Below are positions 9,490 through 19,179 of a stretch of DNA of 24,532 bases, piece by piece (positions within the stretch are counted from its first letter, which is position 1; each line of letters begins with the position of its first letter). The DNA is from Nemertoderma westbladi. Lineage: Eukaryota; Xenacoelomorpha; Nemertodermatida; Nemertodermatidae. Under the pieces are notes generated by a model. That model had not been told where the DNA came from and did not search any database. It saw nothing but the letters and a program-made list of their open reading frames with translations. Both the position numbers and the translations under genes were made by a program. Location: contig JAUCBJ010002017.1 of NCBI GenBank assembly GCA_032718475.1, positions 1-24,532 on the forward strand. The letters are read 5' to 3'.

Positions 9490-10060
9490 AAACGATCACT
9501 TAACTTATTGAGGGAAAGGAGCAGGTTACAGAGGCGGGATTTTCTAACCAAAACAATAAGCGATCATTTAACTAATTGAGGGAAAGGGACAGGTTACAGA
9601 GGCGGAATTTTCTAACCAAAACAACAAACGATCACTTAACTAATTGAGGGAAAGGAGCAGGTTACAGAGGCGGGATTTTCTAACCAAAACAATAAACGAT
9701 CATTTAACTAATTGAGGGAAAGGGGTAGGTTACAGAGGCGGGCCTTTCTAACCAAAACAATAAACGGTCACTTTACCAATTCAGGGAAAGGAGCAGGTTA
9801 CAGAGGCGGGATTTTCTAACCAAAACAATAAACGATCATTTAACTAATTGAGGGAAAGGGGCATAGGTTACAGAGGCGGGATTTTCTAACCAAAACAATA
9901 AACGATCATTTAACTAATTGAGGGAAAGGAGCAGGTTACAGAGACGGGATTTTCTAACCAAAACAATAAACGATAACATTACCAATTGAGAGAAAGGAGC
10001 AGGTTACAGAGGCGGGATTTTCTAACCAAAACAATAAACGATAACATTACCAATTGATAA
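9490..10060 (+). repeat. 68-bp minisatellite array, right part (about eight units)
   Basis: The marker CGATC (or its variant) recurs at 9493, 9561, 9629, 9697, 9765, 9833, 9903, 9971 and 10039. The period is 68 bp, with one 70-bp step caused by a small insertion. Units are contiguous with no unique spacers. The array ends abruptly at about 10057, where BEL/Pao gag sequence begins on the opposite strand. Confidence 0.94.
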
Positions 10061-11305
10061 TGCGTTTGACGTGTTGTGTTCTGGTTTCGGCCTATGGTAA
10101 TCGGTTCTTGGTCCCTTTCCCAGGCTGTCCTCACTATAGATTGGGTCGGTTATTAGTTCAGCTTCGTAGTTTAAGAAGCACGACATTTCTTCTAAACCCA
10201 GTTCCGCACCCTTCCTATCTCGAGTGGAGAAAGCGATTTTCCTCCACTTGTTGCGCAGCCACATCGGTAGTGCCTGCGCTATCGTGGTGATGTTGTTGGG
10301 CGCGTTGAGTTCGTATGGCGCGTCTAGCGTCTTTAACACGACTAGCGCCTTCTCGACCTTGTTCGCGAATGTCTTGATGCTAACGGGACTATCCTGTAGG
10401 CCACCCGATGTTATGCCTCTCAGGGTTTGCCGGATGATCTTGGCCGGGTGCCCGTATTCCCTGTCCAATGCCCGCCATGCCGTCGTGAAGCCGCCCTCTA
10501 TACCCTGGTATTGCCTCACGATGTCGTATGCTGGGCCTCCTGTGTATACTTGGAGATATTTTAGGCACTCCGCCTGCGTCAAGTTCTTTGTTAGTATTTC
10601 GTTACTATACATGCGCCGAAACTGTAGATATTCTTCTGGCCCACTCCCATCGAATTTAAATGGTTCCACGGGTGGTAGCTCGATCCTAGTTTTTAGCGCA
10701 TCGATCAACGTGGCCATTCCCATCGCCTGCGCTTCCAATGGGTTCGATGGATGTTGCATAGTTTCTCCTGTTGGGTGCGGTCCGTCCGTCTTATTTCCTG
10801 CCTTCCTTTGGCTAGGGTATATCATTGGGGGTAGCGGCCCCCTCCATATTTCTGTGTCGCATGATCTGTTTCCATCCAAAGGTCTCGTTGTTCTTACTCC
10901 TATCGGGGTATATTGTTGATATTGTGATGGGGGAATGTCACCCTGTCCCCCCCCCCCCCCCACCGGTATGCTTGGTACTGGGGTTGATGTTAATATATTG
11001 GGGCCCATGCACCTATCCGCAATAATTCCCCCCTCCCCTGGGTATATGTTATGTCCCTGCATGCTGTAGTCATACTGCTGTGCTGGTACCGGTATAGGCC
11101 TATCATCTTCTGGCCTACCTGCCGGTATGTACTCCGCGACTTCCGGGTTTAATTCCGTCGTCCGCGCTATCCTATCGCCTACATTATTCCTGTCAGCATG
11201 GCCTATGGTATGTGCAGTAAGGCAGTAAGGCCTACAGTATGTCCTACAGTCTGTATGTGTCGCTCGGGATAGAAGTTTATTCTTCTCGAATAATCCTCCC
11301 CGTGG
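10022..11305 (-). pseudogene. BEL/Pao gag fragment (DUF1759-type), inverted relative to pol
   Basis: The minus-strand frame is open from 11305 to 10022, with an internal Met at 11062. From that Met, residues about 110-310 match the Pao-type gag region: PPVEPFKFDGSGPEEYLQF, LKYLQVYTGGPAYDIV, WRALDREYGHPAKIIRQTL and WLRNKWRKIAF. In LTR elements this protein forms the particle. The frame upstream of Met continues (NPEVAEYIPAGRPEDD), so the Met need not be the true start. The last eight residues (NVIVYCFG) are encoded by the minisatellite, so the true gag end is cut off near 10060. The zinc-knuckle end of a gag lies on the other strand at 11.6 kb, so the two pieces are head-to-head. More gag-like minus-strand coding in another frame may continue to about 11390. 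Whether the two pieces belong to the same original copy cannot be told here. Confidence 0.82.
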
Positions 11306-11320
11306 CTACCGTATTCTCGA

Positions 11321-12124
11321 TTGGTAGGTATATCCCGTCGGAAAGTTTCTCTTCGACCCCCTCTACTGCTCGTACGTACTCAGACCGCATTACCAAAGCT
11401 CAGGCAATCATTGCCATGCGCAGCGACGCAGGGGACTGCAAGTCCACAGGTAGCCGAAGGTAAGACCACACCATGGAACGGACAGGGGAACAATAACAAC
11501 ACAAATAAATATAACCCTAGTACGCCCAGTAGGCCGAACCCAAACAACAAGAATAGTAGGGACTTTGGTGCAAATGCAACTGCGATACGCAATGCACTGC
11601 ATAAGGAGGGCTACAACCCAAAGAGCAAATGCCAGCTACATACAAATGCGCTTCATCAAACCATGAACTGCAGGTACTGGCAAGCGCTACCCAGGGAAGA
11701 TCAGGTAGAATATGCGGCGAGAAATGAGATCTGCTCGCGATGTGTGATGAGTGGACATAGAGCTAGGCAATGCAAGGAGACGCCGGTCAAGTTCGGTCAA
11801 AGGAAAGGCCAAACGATGGCAACGAGCACGGTAGGGGCGAAGAAGAGAGGAACGGTGCTACTTGGGGTAGTACCAGTGCGAGTGATTGGAGAAGGCAATC
11901 GATCAGTAACCACACTGATGCTGGTTGTTAGTGGAGCTGCCTTCACATTAATCGAGGATTGGGTGGCCAAAGAGATAAGATTGAGAACGAGGCCGAGTAG
12001 AATGGTGGTAACAACCATCTCCAGCAAAGATGAGGTCCTGGAGATGAGAACCGGATGGTGCGCCATTGCAGCAATAGCACCAGGATGCGACTATGGGGCG
12101 AGCATCGACCCCATCCAAGGATAG
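11321..12124 (+). pseudogene. BEL/Pao gag C-terminus (zinc knuckles) and protease region
   Basis: The first 50 or so residues do not look like gag and probably lie across the head-to-head junction; recognisable sequence starts near 11470. Residues 104-117 form a first knuckle with His in place of the second Cys (C-x2-H-x4-H-x4-C). Residues 138-151 form a standard CCHC knuckle (CSRCVMSGHRARQC). A retropepsin-like segment follows at about residues 195-222, where the expected D-S-G triad is V-S-G (Val203, codon GTT at 11927-11929). If real, that single change would remove the catalytic Asp. The frame ends at 12124, whereas the family similarity moves to another frame near 12090-12100. This is a broken copy. 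Confidence 0.82.
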
Positions 12125-12795
12125 AGTCAATAAACATCAATGCCAGACGGCCAACCAACATCGAGGTTGAACAATATAAATTTCTGGATGATATCGACTT
12201 CTCAATCCCAGAGGTGGACATTAGGAAGGTATCCATCATAGTAGGAATGGACTGCCCGACGGCCCACGAAAGAATGCAAACGGTCTTCGGCGAAGACAAG
12301 CAGTGTGACCCGGTGGCGATACTGACACCATTCGGGTGGACGCTGAGTGGCCCAATCAAGAGCAAGATACCATTTAGGATGTCGGAGACATCAGGATGCA
12401 TGTTCGCGGGAACTATGCAGGAAATGGGTGATGAGAGAGCAGAGGAGCAGCTTAAGAGACTGCTCAGACAGGATTTTGAAGGATTAAAGGAGACCGGGGT
12501 CGGGACCTCGGTGGAAGACAAACAGGCTCAACAAAGCGTAGAGGAGTCTATGAAATGCGACGAGGGGCGGTATACCATAGGAATGGTATGGAAGCTACCA
12601 AAGCTACCATTGCCCGATAATAAAGGGATAGTGCTCACGAGGCTTCGTAAGTTGAAGCAGACACTAAAACGGAGCCCCGAGAAGAATGAGTACATCCACA
12701 GAACAAGTACGTCGAGAAAGGATGGGCCGTGGAGTTACCGGTCAACGAACCAAACACGGATAGGACGTATTACCTACCACTCCACGTGGCTTTAG
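12055..12795 (+). pseudogene. BEL/Pao pol, protease-RT linker region
   Basis: From about 12095 this frame carries on the polyprotein: GEHRPHPRIESIN, FLDDIDFSIPE, IIVGMDCPTAHERMQ and LTPFGWTLSGP are typical of the Pao peptidase-to-RT segment. Similarity leaves this frame near 12695-12708 and resumes in the next one (KYVEKGWAVELP). One frameshift is therefore present at each end. The first residues up to about 12090 and the last after about 12705 are out-of-frame readthrough. Confidence 0.82.
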
Positions 12796-15200
12796 ATCCG
12801 AAGAAAGGTAAACTGCGGATGGTAGTTGACGCATCAGCAAAGACCAACGGGAAATGCTTAAACGACTATCTACTAGAAGGTCCGAACATATACAACTCAG
12901 GGATAGAGGTCCTACTTAGATTTAGAAATGGGAAACACGCCTTCATGTGTGACATAGAAGGCATGTTCAACCAAGTCCGTGTGACGGAAGAGGATAGCGA
13001 CAGTCAACGCTTCTTGTGGTACAACGGCGACGAAGAACCGTCGACCATACCGATGTACAAGATGGTAGTACAGAACATGGGAGCCAAGTCGTCTTCATTT
13101 ACGACGACTATGGCAGTAAGAGATACAGTGAAAGGGAAGGAGGATAGATACAGCACTAGGGCCGTCGATATGATTCGACGCGGCTTCTACGTAGACGACG
13201 GAATGGAGTCTGGAAATACGGTTAAGGAGATACTGGACACAGGGCGCGAGGTTCGCGACATCCTAAAAGGATCCGGCTTTAACCTGACCAAATTCCAATC
13301 CAGTTCGGAGGAATTTATCAAGGCGATAGAGGACAAGAGACCAGAATCGACCATGGATAATCCCACAACAGCCAAAGGGCAGGACATGGTGAACAAGAGG
13401 ACAGAGTCTCAACAGAAGGCACTGGGAATCGTGTGGAACAGAGAGACAGATGAACTGAAGTACCAGCTGAGCCAGGAGGGCGCAGACATCCACACAAAGA
13501 GAGGCTATGTGTCATACATAGCAAGAATATACGATCCCCTAGGTCTAGCATCCCCACTATTAGTCACGGGGAAACAGATACTCAAGAGAGTATACAAACT
13601 GAAGGATGAGTGGGACGTAGAGGTACCAGAAAAGATCAAGAAACAGTGGTGTAAGTGGACAGAAGGTTTGGAGAAGATGGGAACATACAGCATGCCGCGA
13701 GTGTATTTCCCGGATGGGAACATGATGAATCTGGACTTACACATGTTCTCCGATGCGTCGTTGGAGGCATACGGAGCGGCACTCTATTTAGTACAACGAG
13801 AGGGGGCTCACAAGCCCAGACTGGCCTTTAGCAAAGCGAAGTCAACACCGCCAGATTCAGCATCAGTTCCCAAACTAGAATTGACAGCTGCGAGACTAGG
13901 AGTTAGGGCCACAGCCTACCTAGTGGATACTATTCCCAACATAGTGGAGACACACTACTGGACAGATTCCATGGTAGTGCTTGGTTGGCTACATAACGAA
14001 AGGACGAGATACCCTATATTCGTCACGAATAGGGTGGACGAAATAAGGGCGACCACAGAGTTGGAAAGGTGGCACTACTGCCCAACGGACGAGAACCCAG
14101 CGGACTTGTTATCGAGGGGCTTGGAACGCCACACTTTCTTAAAAAAGGAGGTATTGTGGCAACACGGGCCACAGTTTCTGAGTGACAAGGAGGCCTGGCC
14201 GCAGATGAGAAAGGTGGACCCGGGCTCAGGAGAGGCAGTATCAGAGGGAGAAGAAGGAGATTCAGAGGGAGAAGAGATATACTCCCAGATGGTGAGGGAG
14301 ATAAGGGACGTGCAACCTAAACCAGAAGAACTGTGCGATAACCCGACGGATAAACTCCTCAGCTACAGCTCTAGTTGGTATAAGACCAAGAAATTAGTGG
14401 CGTACTGGAGAGCCTTCGGGAATTTCCTCGCGGGAGTTGGCAAAGGCAAGAAGATCAGGACAACCATAGATCTGGAAGGAGCGGCCAAAGCAGTCATCCG
14501 CTATGAACAACGGAAGAACTACGGCAACGAGGTGGAACGCGTCGGCAAGCAACAGCATCTTCGACGGGACAGCGAGTTAATCACGCTGTCACCACAACTT
14601 AATGATGACGGGATTCTAGTAATGAACTCTAGGGTGGGCTACAACAACAGCATCGTTGTACCACCGAAGCCCATCATCATCCCCACAGGATCGCCAATAG
14701 TCCACCAGATTATCTGGGACTCCCACAAATCGATATTGCACGGGGGCACCAACCGAACCCTTACGGAGATACGGAGGACCTTTTGGGTCAAGCAGTTGAG
14801 AAAGAAGGTAAAAGCGGTAGTGGGGCAGTGCCAGACCTGCCGACGAGCGAAGAAGGAGCGAGCCATACAGGAGATGGCACCACTGCCGGCGAGTAGGGTA
14901 AGACAACACGACCCGCCATTTACGCATTGCGGTGTGGACATGTTCGGGCCGATAAAGATCAAAGTGATGCGGCACACAGAGAAACGCTATGGTATTATCT
15001 TCGTATGTAACAACACACGGGCGGTAGGGATAGAACTCGCCCAAGATGCAACCGCATCAGCATTCATTAATGCATTAGAAAGGTTCAGAGACCGCAAAGG
15101 TGGGACGATCGCAGTAATGTACTCCGACAGCGGAACCAACTTTGTGGGAGCAGAGAACGAGATGGCAGAGGCCTTGGACATTCTTGGTAAGGCATTCTTG
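12709..15200 (+). pseudogene. BEL/Pao pol: reverse transcriptase, RNase H and truncated integrase
   Basis: Residue numbers count from the Met at 12729. The RT shows LRMVVDASA (29-37), FMCDIEGMFNQV (72-83) and the catalytic YVDD at 154-157. RNase H follows with Asp342 (FSDAS), Glu384 (KLELTAARLG), Asp413 (TDSMVV) and Asp458 (NPADLLSRG). The integrase zinc-binding motif is His666/His671/Cys701/Cys704. The core has Asp737 (CGVDMFGP) and Asp800 (YSDSGTNFVGA). The third catalytic residue (Glu) and the C-terminal domain that normally follow are absent. After about residue 820 (nt 15186) the frame runs without a stop into a different coding region. The break lies at a short direct repeat, CTTGGTAAGGCA (15183-15194 and 15203-15214). 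Integration by this copy's own enzyme is therefore unlikely. Confidence 0.92.
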
Positions 15201-15214
15201 GCCTTGGTAAGGCA
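15183..15214 (+). repeat. Direct repeat at the integrase/ORF3 junction
   Basis: CTTGGTAAGGCA occurs twice, 20 bases apart start to start, exactly where integrase similarity ends. It could be a scar of a deletion or template switch joining two sequences, or a small local duplication. Confidence 0.7.
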
Positions 15215-15248
15215 CCACCTTATAGGTGAGCGATCGGGAGAGTTCGAA

Positions 15249-17814
15249 ATGGCGGGGAAACTGATCAGGAAGAGAAAGGCGGAGTCAGGAGGAAAGGAGA
15301 TACTGGTGGATTTCACCAAGAGGCATCCGGAAGAGAGGACGAGGGGATACTACGACTGGTTAGGAAAGGGTCACGCAGCCCGAGCGCTACAGGACCACTT
15401 CAGGGAGATGCATGAACAGCGGCTGGTCGGGACCTACGGGACGCCGTCGCTGGACAACGCGATCTTCGAGCATTTCCACTACGTGGTGAAAGGAGACAAG
15501 GCGAAGTTCGGGATTCCGAAGTATGCGAGAGAGTCACCGAGGAAAGATTGGAAGAGGTTCATAGAGTCCGTCAACAGGGGAGGATACATGATCCTAGACG
15601 ACGAAGGGACCGTGGAAGACGAGGAGGGTTCAAGGAGAGGATCGGCAGGATCGGCCAGGACCATACTCCTACATTTGGCCGCGCCAAATGGGGACATTTT
15701 CCTATTTGACCTGGGAACGTATGGGAAGAAGGATGGGCCGAAGTTGGACCGGCTGCCGAGGGCGGTGCAGGTCCTAGTGAGGGAGAAGTCGACGACGAAA
15801 GTGGGATCGGCAATTCGCGAGGACGCGGAGAGAATCATCGGTCTGGACGCCAACAACCTCCTGGATATGCAGAAGGTCTTCATGGCTATGACAGCACCAG
15901 ACGGGTTGGGACTAGTCGGGAACACAGGCCAATGCGGAGCGGTGGCAATGGGCCCAGCTATTGGGGCTCGTATGCCACAAACCGATGGACTGGGGGAAGT
16001 TCAGGGAGGAATACGGAGCAGAACTAGCGAACTCGCTAAAGTGGGGAGCGAGGCCGGGAAAGCAAGAGGTGTATCAATTCCGAAGAGGAGCGATAAAGGT
16101 ATATCAGAAGCGATATATCCTGCAGGAGGATTGGATAATGATAAGTTTGCTTAACTTATTCATGACCGTGGTTATCGAGAGGGAACCAGCGGCATTTCTG
16201 TTATCGGGATCACCCCTAAGCTACAGAAGAGCCTTTAAGACGGCTTTCGACGGTCTGGTAGACCACCCGGGGCTGAAGGGCGAGTCGGTGTACTACAACA
16301 GCCGACATCTGGTAGACGGGGAGATAGATACGCCGTATCAGAGATGGGAGGAGCTAGAGACGGATAGACAAGAGGCGAAGCGACTGGAAGAAGTCACTAG
16401 ACGGGAAAGGATAGAAGCAGAGGAGAGGGAGGAGGAGGCCAGGACGCAGAGTTATGGCTTCGAGGAACAGGCGGGCTTAGATGAACTTCGTTGGGCTTCA
16501 TCAGGGAGTTCGGGGGAGTCTCTAGGGCGAGAACTGGGATGGACGGTGGGATCGCCGAAACAGTCGACGTCGGGGTTGCAAGTGATGCCCATACCAGCGG
16601 GCGCCGAAGGCGACCAACCGCTAAGGAAGTTAGGGGAGCTAGAGGGATGGAGAGCTACGGGCGAGAGCCAAGGCGGGAAGGGACATAGTGGATCCACCGG
16701 GATTCCGGGGTTGGAGCCACTGCCAGAGGAGGACGAAGACGACGACGAGTTCGGAGAGATGCCGCCCATCGGGAGGATAGGCCACTCGGACACGGACTGG
16801 GTTGGTGGGAGGGTGGTGACGGCCAGTGGGGCGAGGGCCTTCTGGGATAAACCCGGCAAGCGGGCCTGGGTGCACGAGGAACCGCCGATGGATTTCGCGG
16901 GGAGCACTATCAGGTTGGGCGAGCAACCGGGGACGGCACCACGGGTAGTATTCGGGGAGACGATGCCCGAGAGGGGCGAGGAGATCGACGTAGACAAGGA
17001 CACTAACGTCCAGAAGTTCGCCTACCAGCGACTCCACAGACCGCGGAGATCGCTTGGGACGAAAGACGACGTGGGGCGGGAGACATTGGTGCTCGGCTGT
17101 GACTACTGTGGGAGACAGACCCACCAGGAAAGGAGCTGTTTGTACCGATTCCAGAAAGGGACTAGTTGTCTCTACAGCCGCGAGTCGAGCCACAGGATGG
17201 GGGCGTGTCCACGGTTGCATAACCGATGTTCGAAGTGTAACTTTCGGGGACACTACGGACGCCAGTGCGACTGGATGGACGATGAAGAGAAGTTCAAAAT
17301 CTTCGAGGAGTGGGCCGACGTCGGGGCCATGACGCGGCAACGCATGAAGGCCCAGGAGTTCAAGTGGGGTTTCTTCCTTATCAATCAGGAGGCTCACTTG
17401 GAAATCATAAAGCGGAGGTTACCGTTTACCTATCAAGAGGTAGCAACGGCGGCGTCGTATGCCGGGGTGATGAATACACAAAGGTATTTGGACAGGTGGA
17501 CGCCACAGAACCGAGGGGAGTTTAGGGATTTCCTGGCGGAGCACGTGCCGCGGGCAATGAAGATGATCTTATGGGACGCCATCAGGGGGAGACAACAGGG
17601 CCACTCGGAGGGGCCACCCGCGAAGCGATATCGGGAGCTGATAACACCGGCACCCAAGGAGCCAACGACCGGGATCAGTAAGGAGGTGGCGGCGAAAGTC
17701 CGAAGACAGAAAGCTGATCCCAGAGGAGCGGTAGTGACCAGGAAACGACCCAGGGAGGAGGACGGCAAAGGGAAAGACTTGAGGTGGTTCCCAAAGTCAG
17801 GAGGGATAAACTGA
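15249..17814 (+). pseudogene. ORF3: probable DEDD-type 3'-5' exonuclease with CCHC zinc knuckles (one frameshift)
   Basis: A Met in good context (GAAATGG) at 15249 could be the native start, although the frame is also open upstream into pol. In the first frame (to about 15930), ILDDEGT at about 15591-15611 fits the DxE motif I of RNase D/WRN-like exonucleases. ILLHLAAPNGDIFLFDL fits the next strands, and KVGSAIREDAERI fits motif II (Asp codon at 15822). Similarity then shifts frame between 15913 and 15960 and continues to TGA after 17814. Residue numbers below count from 15961. A possible motif III (KQEVYQF, 34-40) lacks a clear Asp. Residues 128-165 are an acidic/basic coiled coil. Knuckles are at Cys380-Cys393, Cys403-Cys416 (second Cys is Ser406) and Cys423-Cys436. 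The C-terminus is basic. DEDD exonuclease ORFs in LTR elements are known in rotifers, to my knowledge; kinship is unproven. Confidence 0.62.
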
Positions 17815-18484
17815 GACTTCGATGTGGTACGCCTGGAAGGCGCCACGTGAGACGTGCGAACTATTAAGTACAAATTCAAGTAATCTAAATAATCAAATAA
17901 GTGCAATTTGTATGTACGTACGTAGCAATCAGTAATTTACGAGAATATATACGTTCGAAGTAAGTACTATAGTCATTCAACCTTTCTCAATTAGCTACTG
18001 GGACTGGGGGGCCAACTGACTATGGTACTATGGACGAGACACCAGACGATTTCACACTTCTTGAGTGCGACGGCACAGGAGGGGGGGTGAGACTCGTCAG
18101 AAGGGATGGGGTAGTCAAAGAGGGGTCGAGTAAAGGTGATAGTGCGGAGTACGGAGAGAGTGCGGATGCAATTCAAGTGTGGGGGGGGGGAGGATAAGAG
18201 ACTGAGTGAGGGACAGGGAAGTCCGAGAGTTAGAGCGAAAGAGAGGAGAAGTAGAGGAGAGTCAGGGTGAGAACAGAGTGGAGTTGAAGCGGCGAAGGTG
18301 TTGGGGAAACAAAAGTCGTGTGAGAGGAGCGCACGATCGGCCTGACATGGGACACCAGGCGAACCGGGTAGCATTATCATACCCATAGGGAGCGGCCTGG
18401 AAAGCCGGCTCCGAGAGAAAATAATACCACCCCACGCCCGATACTAGATCGGGATCCAGCGGAATTGTAGCGCACTTTAGGTGG
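17815..18484 (+). other. 3' non-coding region of the LTR element, GA-rich
   Basis: This sequence lies between the ORF3 stop and the hairpin/G-run. From about 18040 it is strongly purine-rich on the plus strand (GGAGGGGGGG, GAGAGTTAGAGCGAAAGAG). Minus-strand frames here are only pyrimidine-rich shadows. No domain or RNA gene is visible. It fits the long untranslated tail often found before the 3' LTR. Confidence 0.55.
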
Positions 18485-18520
18485 ATGCTATCTTCTCACC
18501 GGGAAGATAGCATGGGGGGG
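18485..18520 (+). promoter_or_regulatory. Hairpin plus G-run next to the LTR (probable polypurine-tract region)
   Basis: ATGCTATCTTC (18485-18495) and GAAGATAGCAT (18503-18513) form a perfect 11-bp stem with a 7-base loop. Seven G follow, then AG, then the LTR start TGTTAGC at 18523. The right half, GGGAAGATAGCATGGGGGGG, is almost all purine except for T and C bases. A purine run directly before the 3' LTR primes plus-strand DNA in LTR elements. The perfect stem there is unusual. Confidence 0.65.
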
Positions 18521-18783
18521 AGTGTTAGCATATTCAATTCCGCTAACACCCCACAAAGTAAGCCGTTAAGGAATATTGGGGGCCACGAGGTTGGGTAATC
18601 AACCACTCGTGCCACCCCCAACAAAGTGGGAAGGAGAAACACACAATAGGGGTCAGGGGCCACACCCCTGACAGAGAGAGAACAGCAGGAGTGAAGGGAA
18701 ACACTCCAAAGGGCGCCAACAGGGATATTAGCCAATGGGGGGCAGGCACCGGCTAGTGACTGTAACAACGGCCAAACCGTGCA

Positions 18784-18821
18784 ATATATATTATTAGGTA
18801 TCAGCAATTCTTAGTTCAGTT
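18784..18821 (+). promoter_or_regulatory. LTR core promoter: TATA box and initiator
   Basis: ATATATA at 18784-18790 is followed about 30 bases later by TCAGTT at 18816-18821. This is the spacing expected between a TATA box and a TCAGTT-type initiator. Transcription would start inside the LTR near 18817. Confidence 0.55.
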
Positions 18822-19120
18822 ATCTCATTTGTGTAAGTCGGTTACCAAGGTAGAGCGGAGACTTCTATTACCGTCCTCGCCTACCACCATTTACCTGTAC
18901 ATTACTGTATTACATCATTTGGGTTTCAACCATTTTATACTATATCCACTTTATACTATCTATCGCATTATACATATCGGAGGATCAATAACATCAGAAT
19001 TCCCAGACTCTTTTCACACACACACACGGCGGGGACGCGTAAATACAATAACCGCGGATAAACCGGGATCCTTCTTAGATCCCGTCACACGTATGTAAAT
19101 AATTTGGAATATTTAGATAC

Positions 19121-19126
19121 AATAAA
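19121..19126 (+). terminator. LTR poly(A) signal AATAAA
   Basis: AATAAA lies about 300 bases after the proposed start site, at the place expected for the end of the R region. Similar words are common in this AT-rich DNA, so the call rests on context. Confidence 0.45.
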
Positions 19127-19179
19127 TCTGGCTTTCCGGCTGGTGCTATAAGTCCACTCTTACGCAAGCGATGGCTGTT

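Larger units (their letters stand above)
18523..19150 (+). repeat. Probable 3' LTR of the BEL/Pao-like element (right edge uncertain)
   Basis: It starts TGTTAGC directly after the G-run, as many BEL/Pao LTRs do. It then shows promoter-like and poly(A)-like signals in the right order: TATATA at about 18785, an initiator-like TCAGTT at 18816-18821, and AATAAA at 19121-19126. No second copy of this LTR is present in the window. LTR identity, right end and target duplication therefore cannot be confirmed. A stem GTCAGGGG/CCCCTGAC lies at 18652-18672. TGTTAGC is mirrored by GCTAACA about 20 bases later. Confidence 0.62.

Noticed and set aside
9490-10060. CRISPR-like array
   Set aside because: The 68-bp units are contiguous with no unique spacers, and the context is an animal genome; it is a minisatellite.
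10054-11025. Plus-strand frames opposite the gag fragment, including a 231-residue one
   Set aside because: The minus-strand frame has clear Pao gag similarity; the plus frames have none.
16452-17397. Long minus-strand frames opposite ORF3
   Set aside because: They are antisense to the knuckle-bearing frame and are proline/serine-rich, as expected from purine-rich coding DNA read backwards.
17991-18388. Frames in the GA-rich region before the LTR
   Set aside because: Low-complexity purine/pyrimidine runs; no domain, and the plus and minus frames are equally open.
18485-18520. Bacterial-type intrinsic terminator
   Set aside because: The stem is followed by G and not T residues, and the setting is eukaryotic; the LTR-adjacent primer region is a better reading.
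18523-19150. Treating this as a confirmed LTR
   Set aside because: There is no second copy in the window to compare, so it is kept as a probable call with an uncertain right edge.
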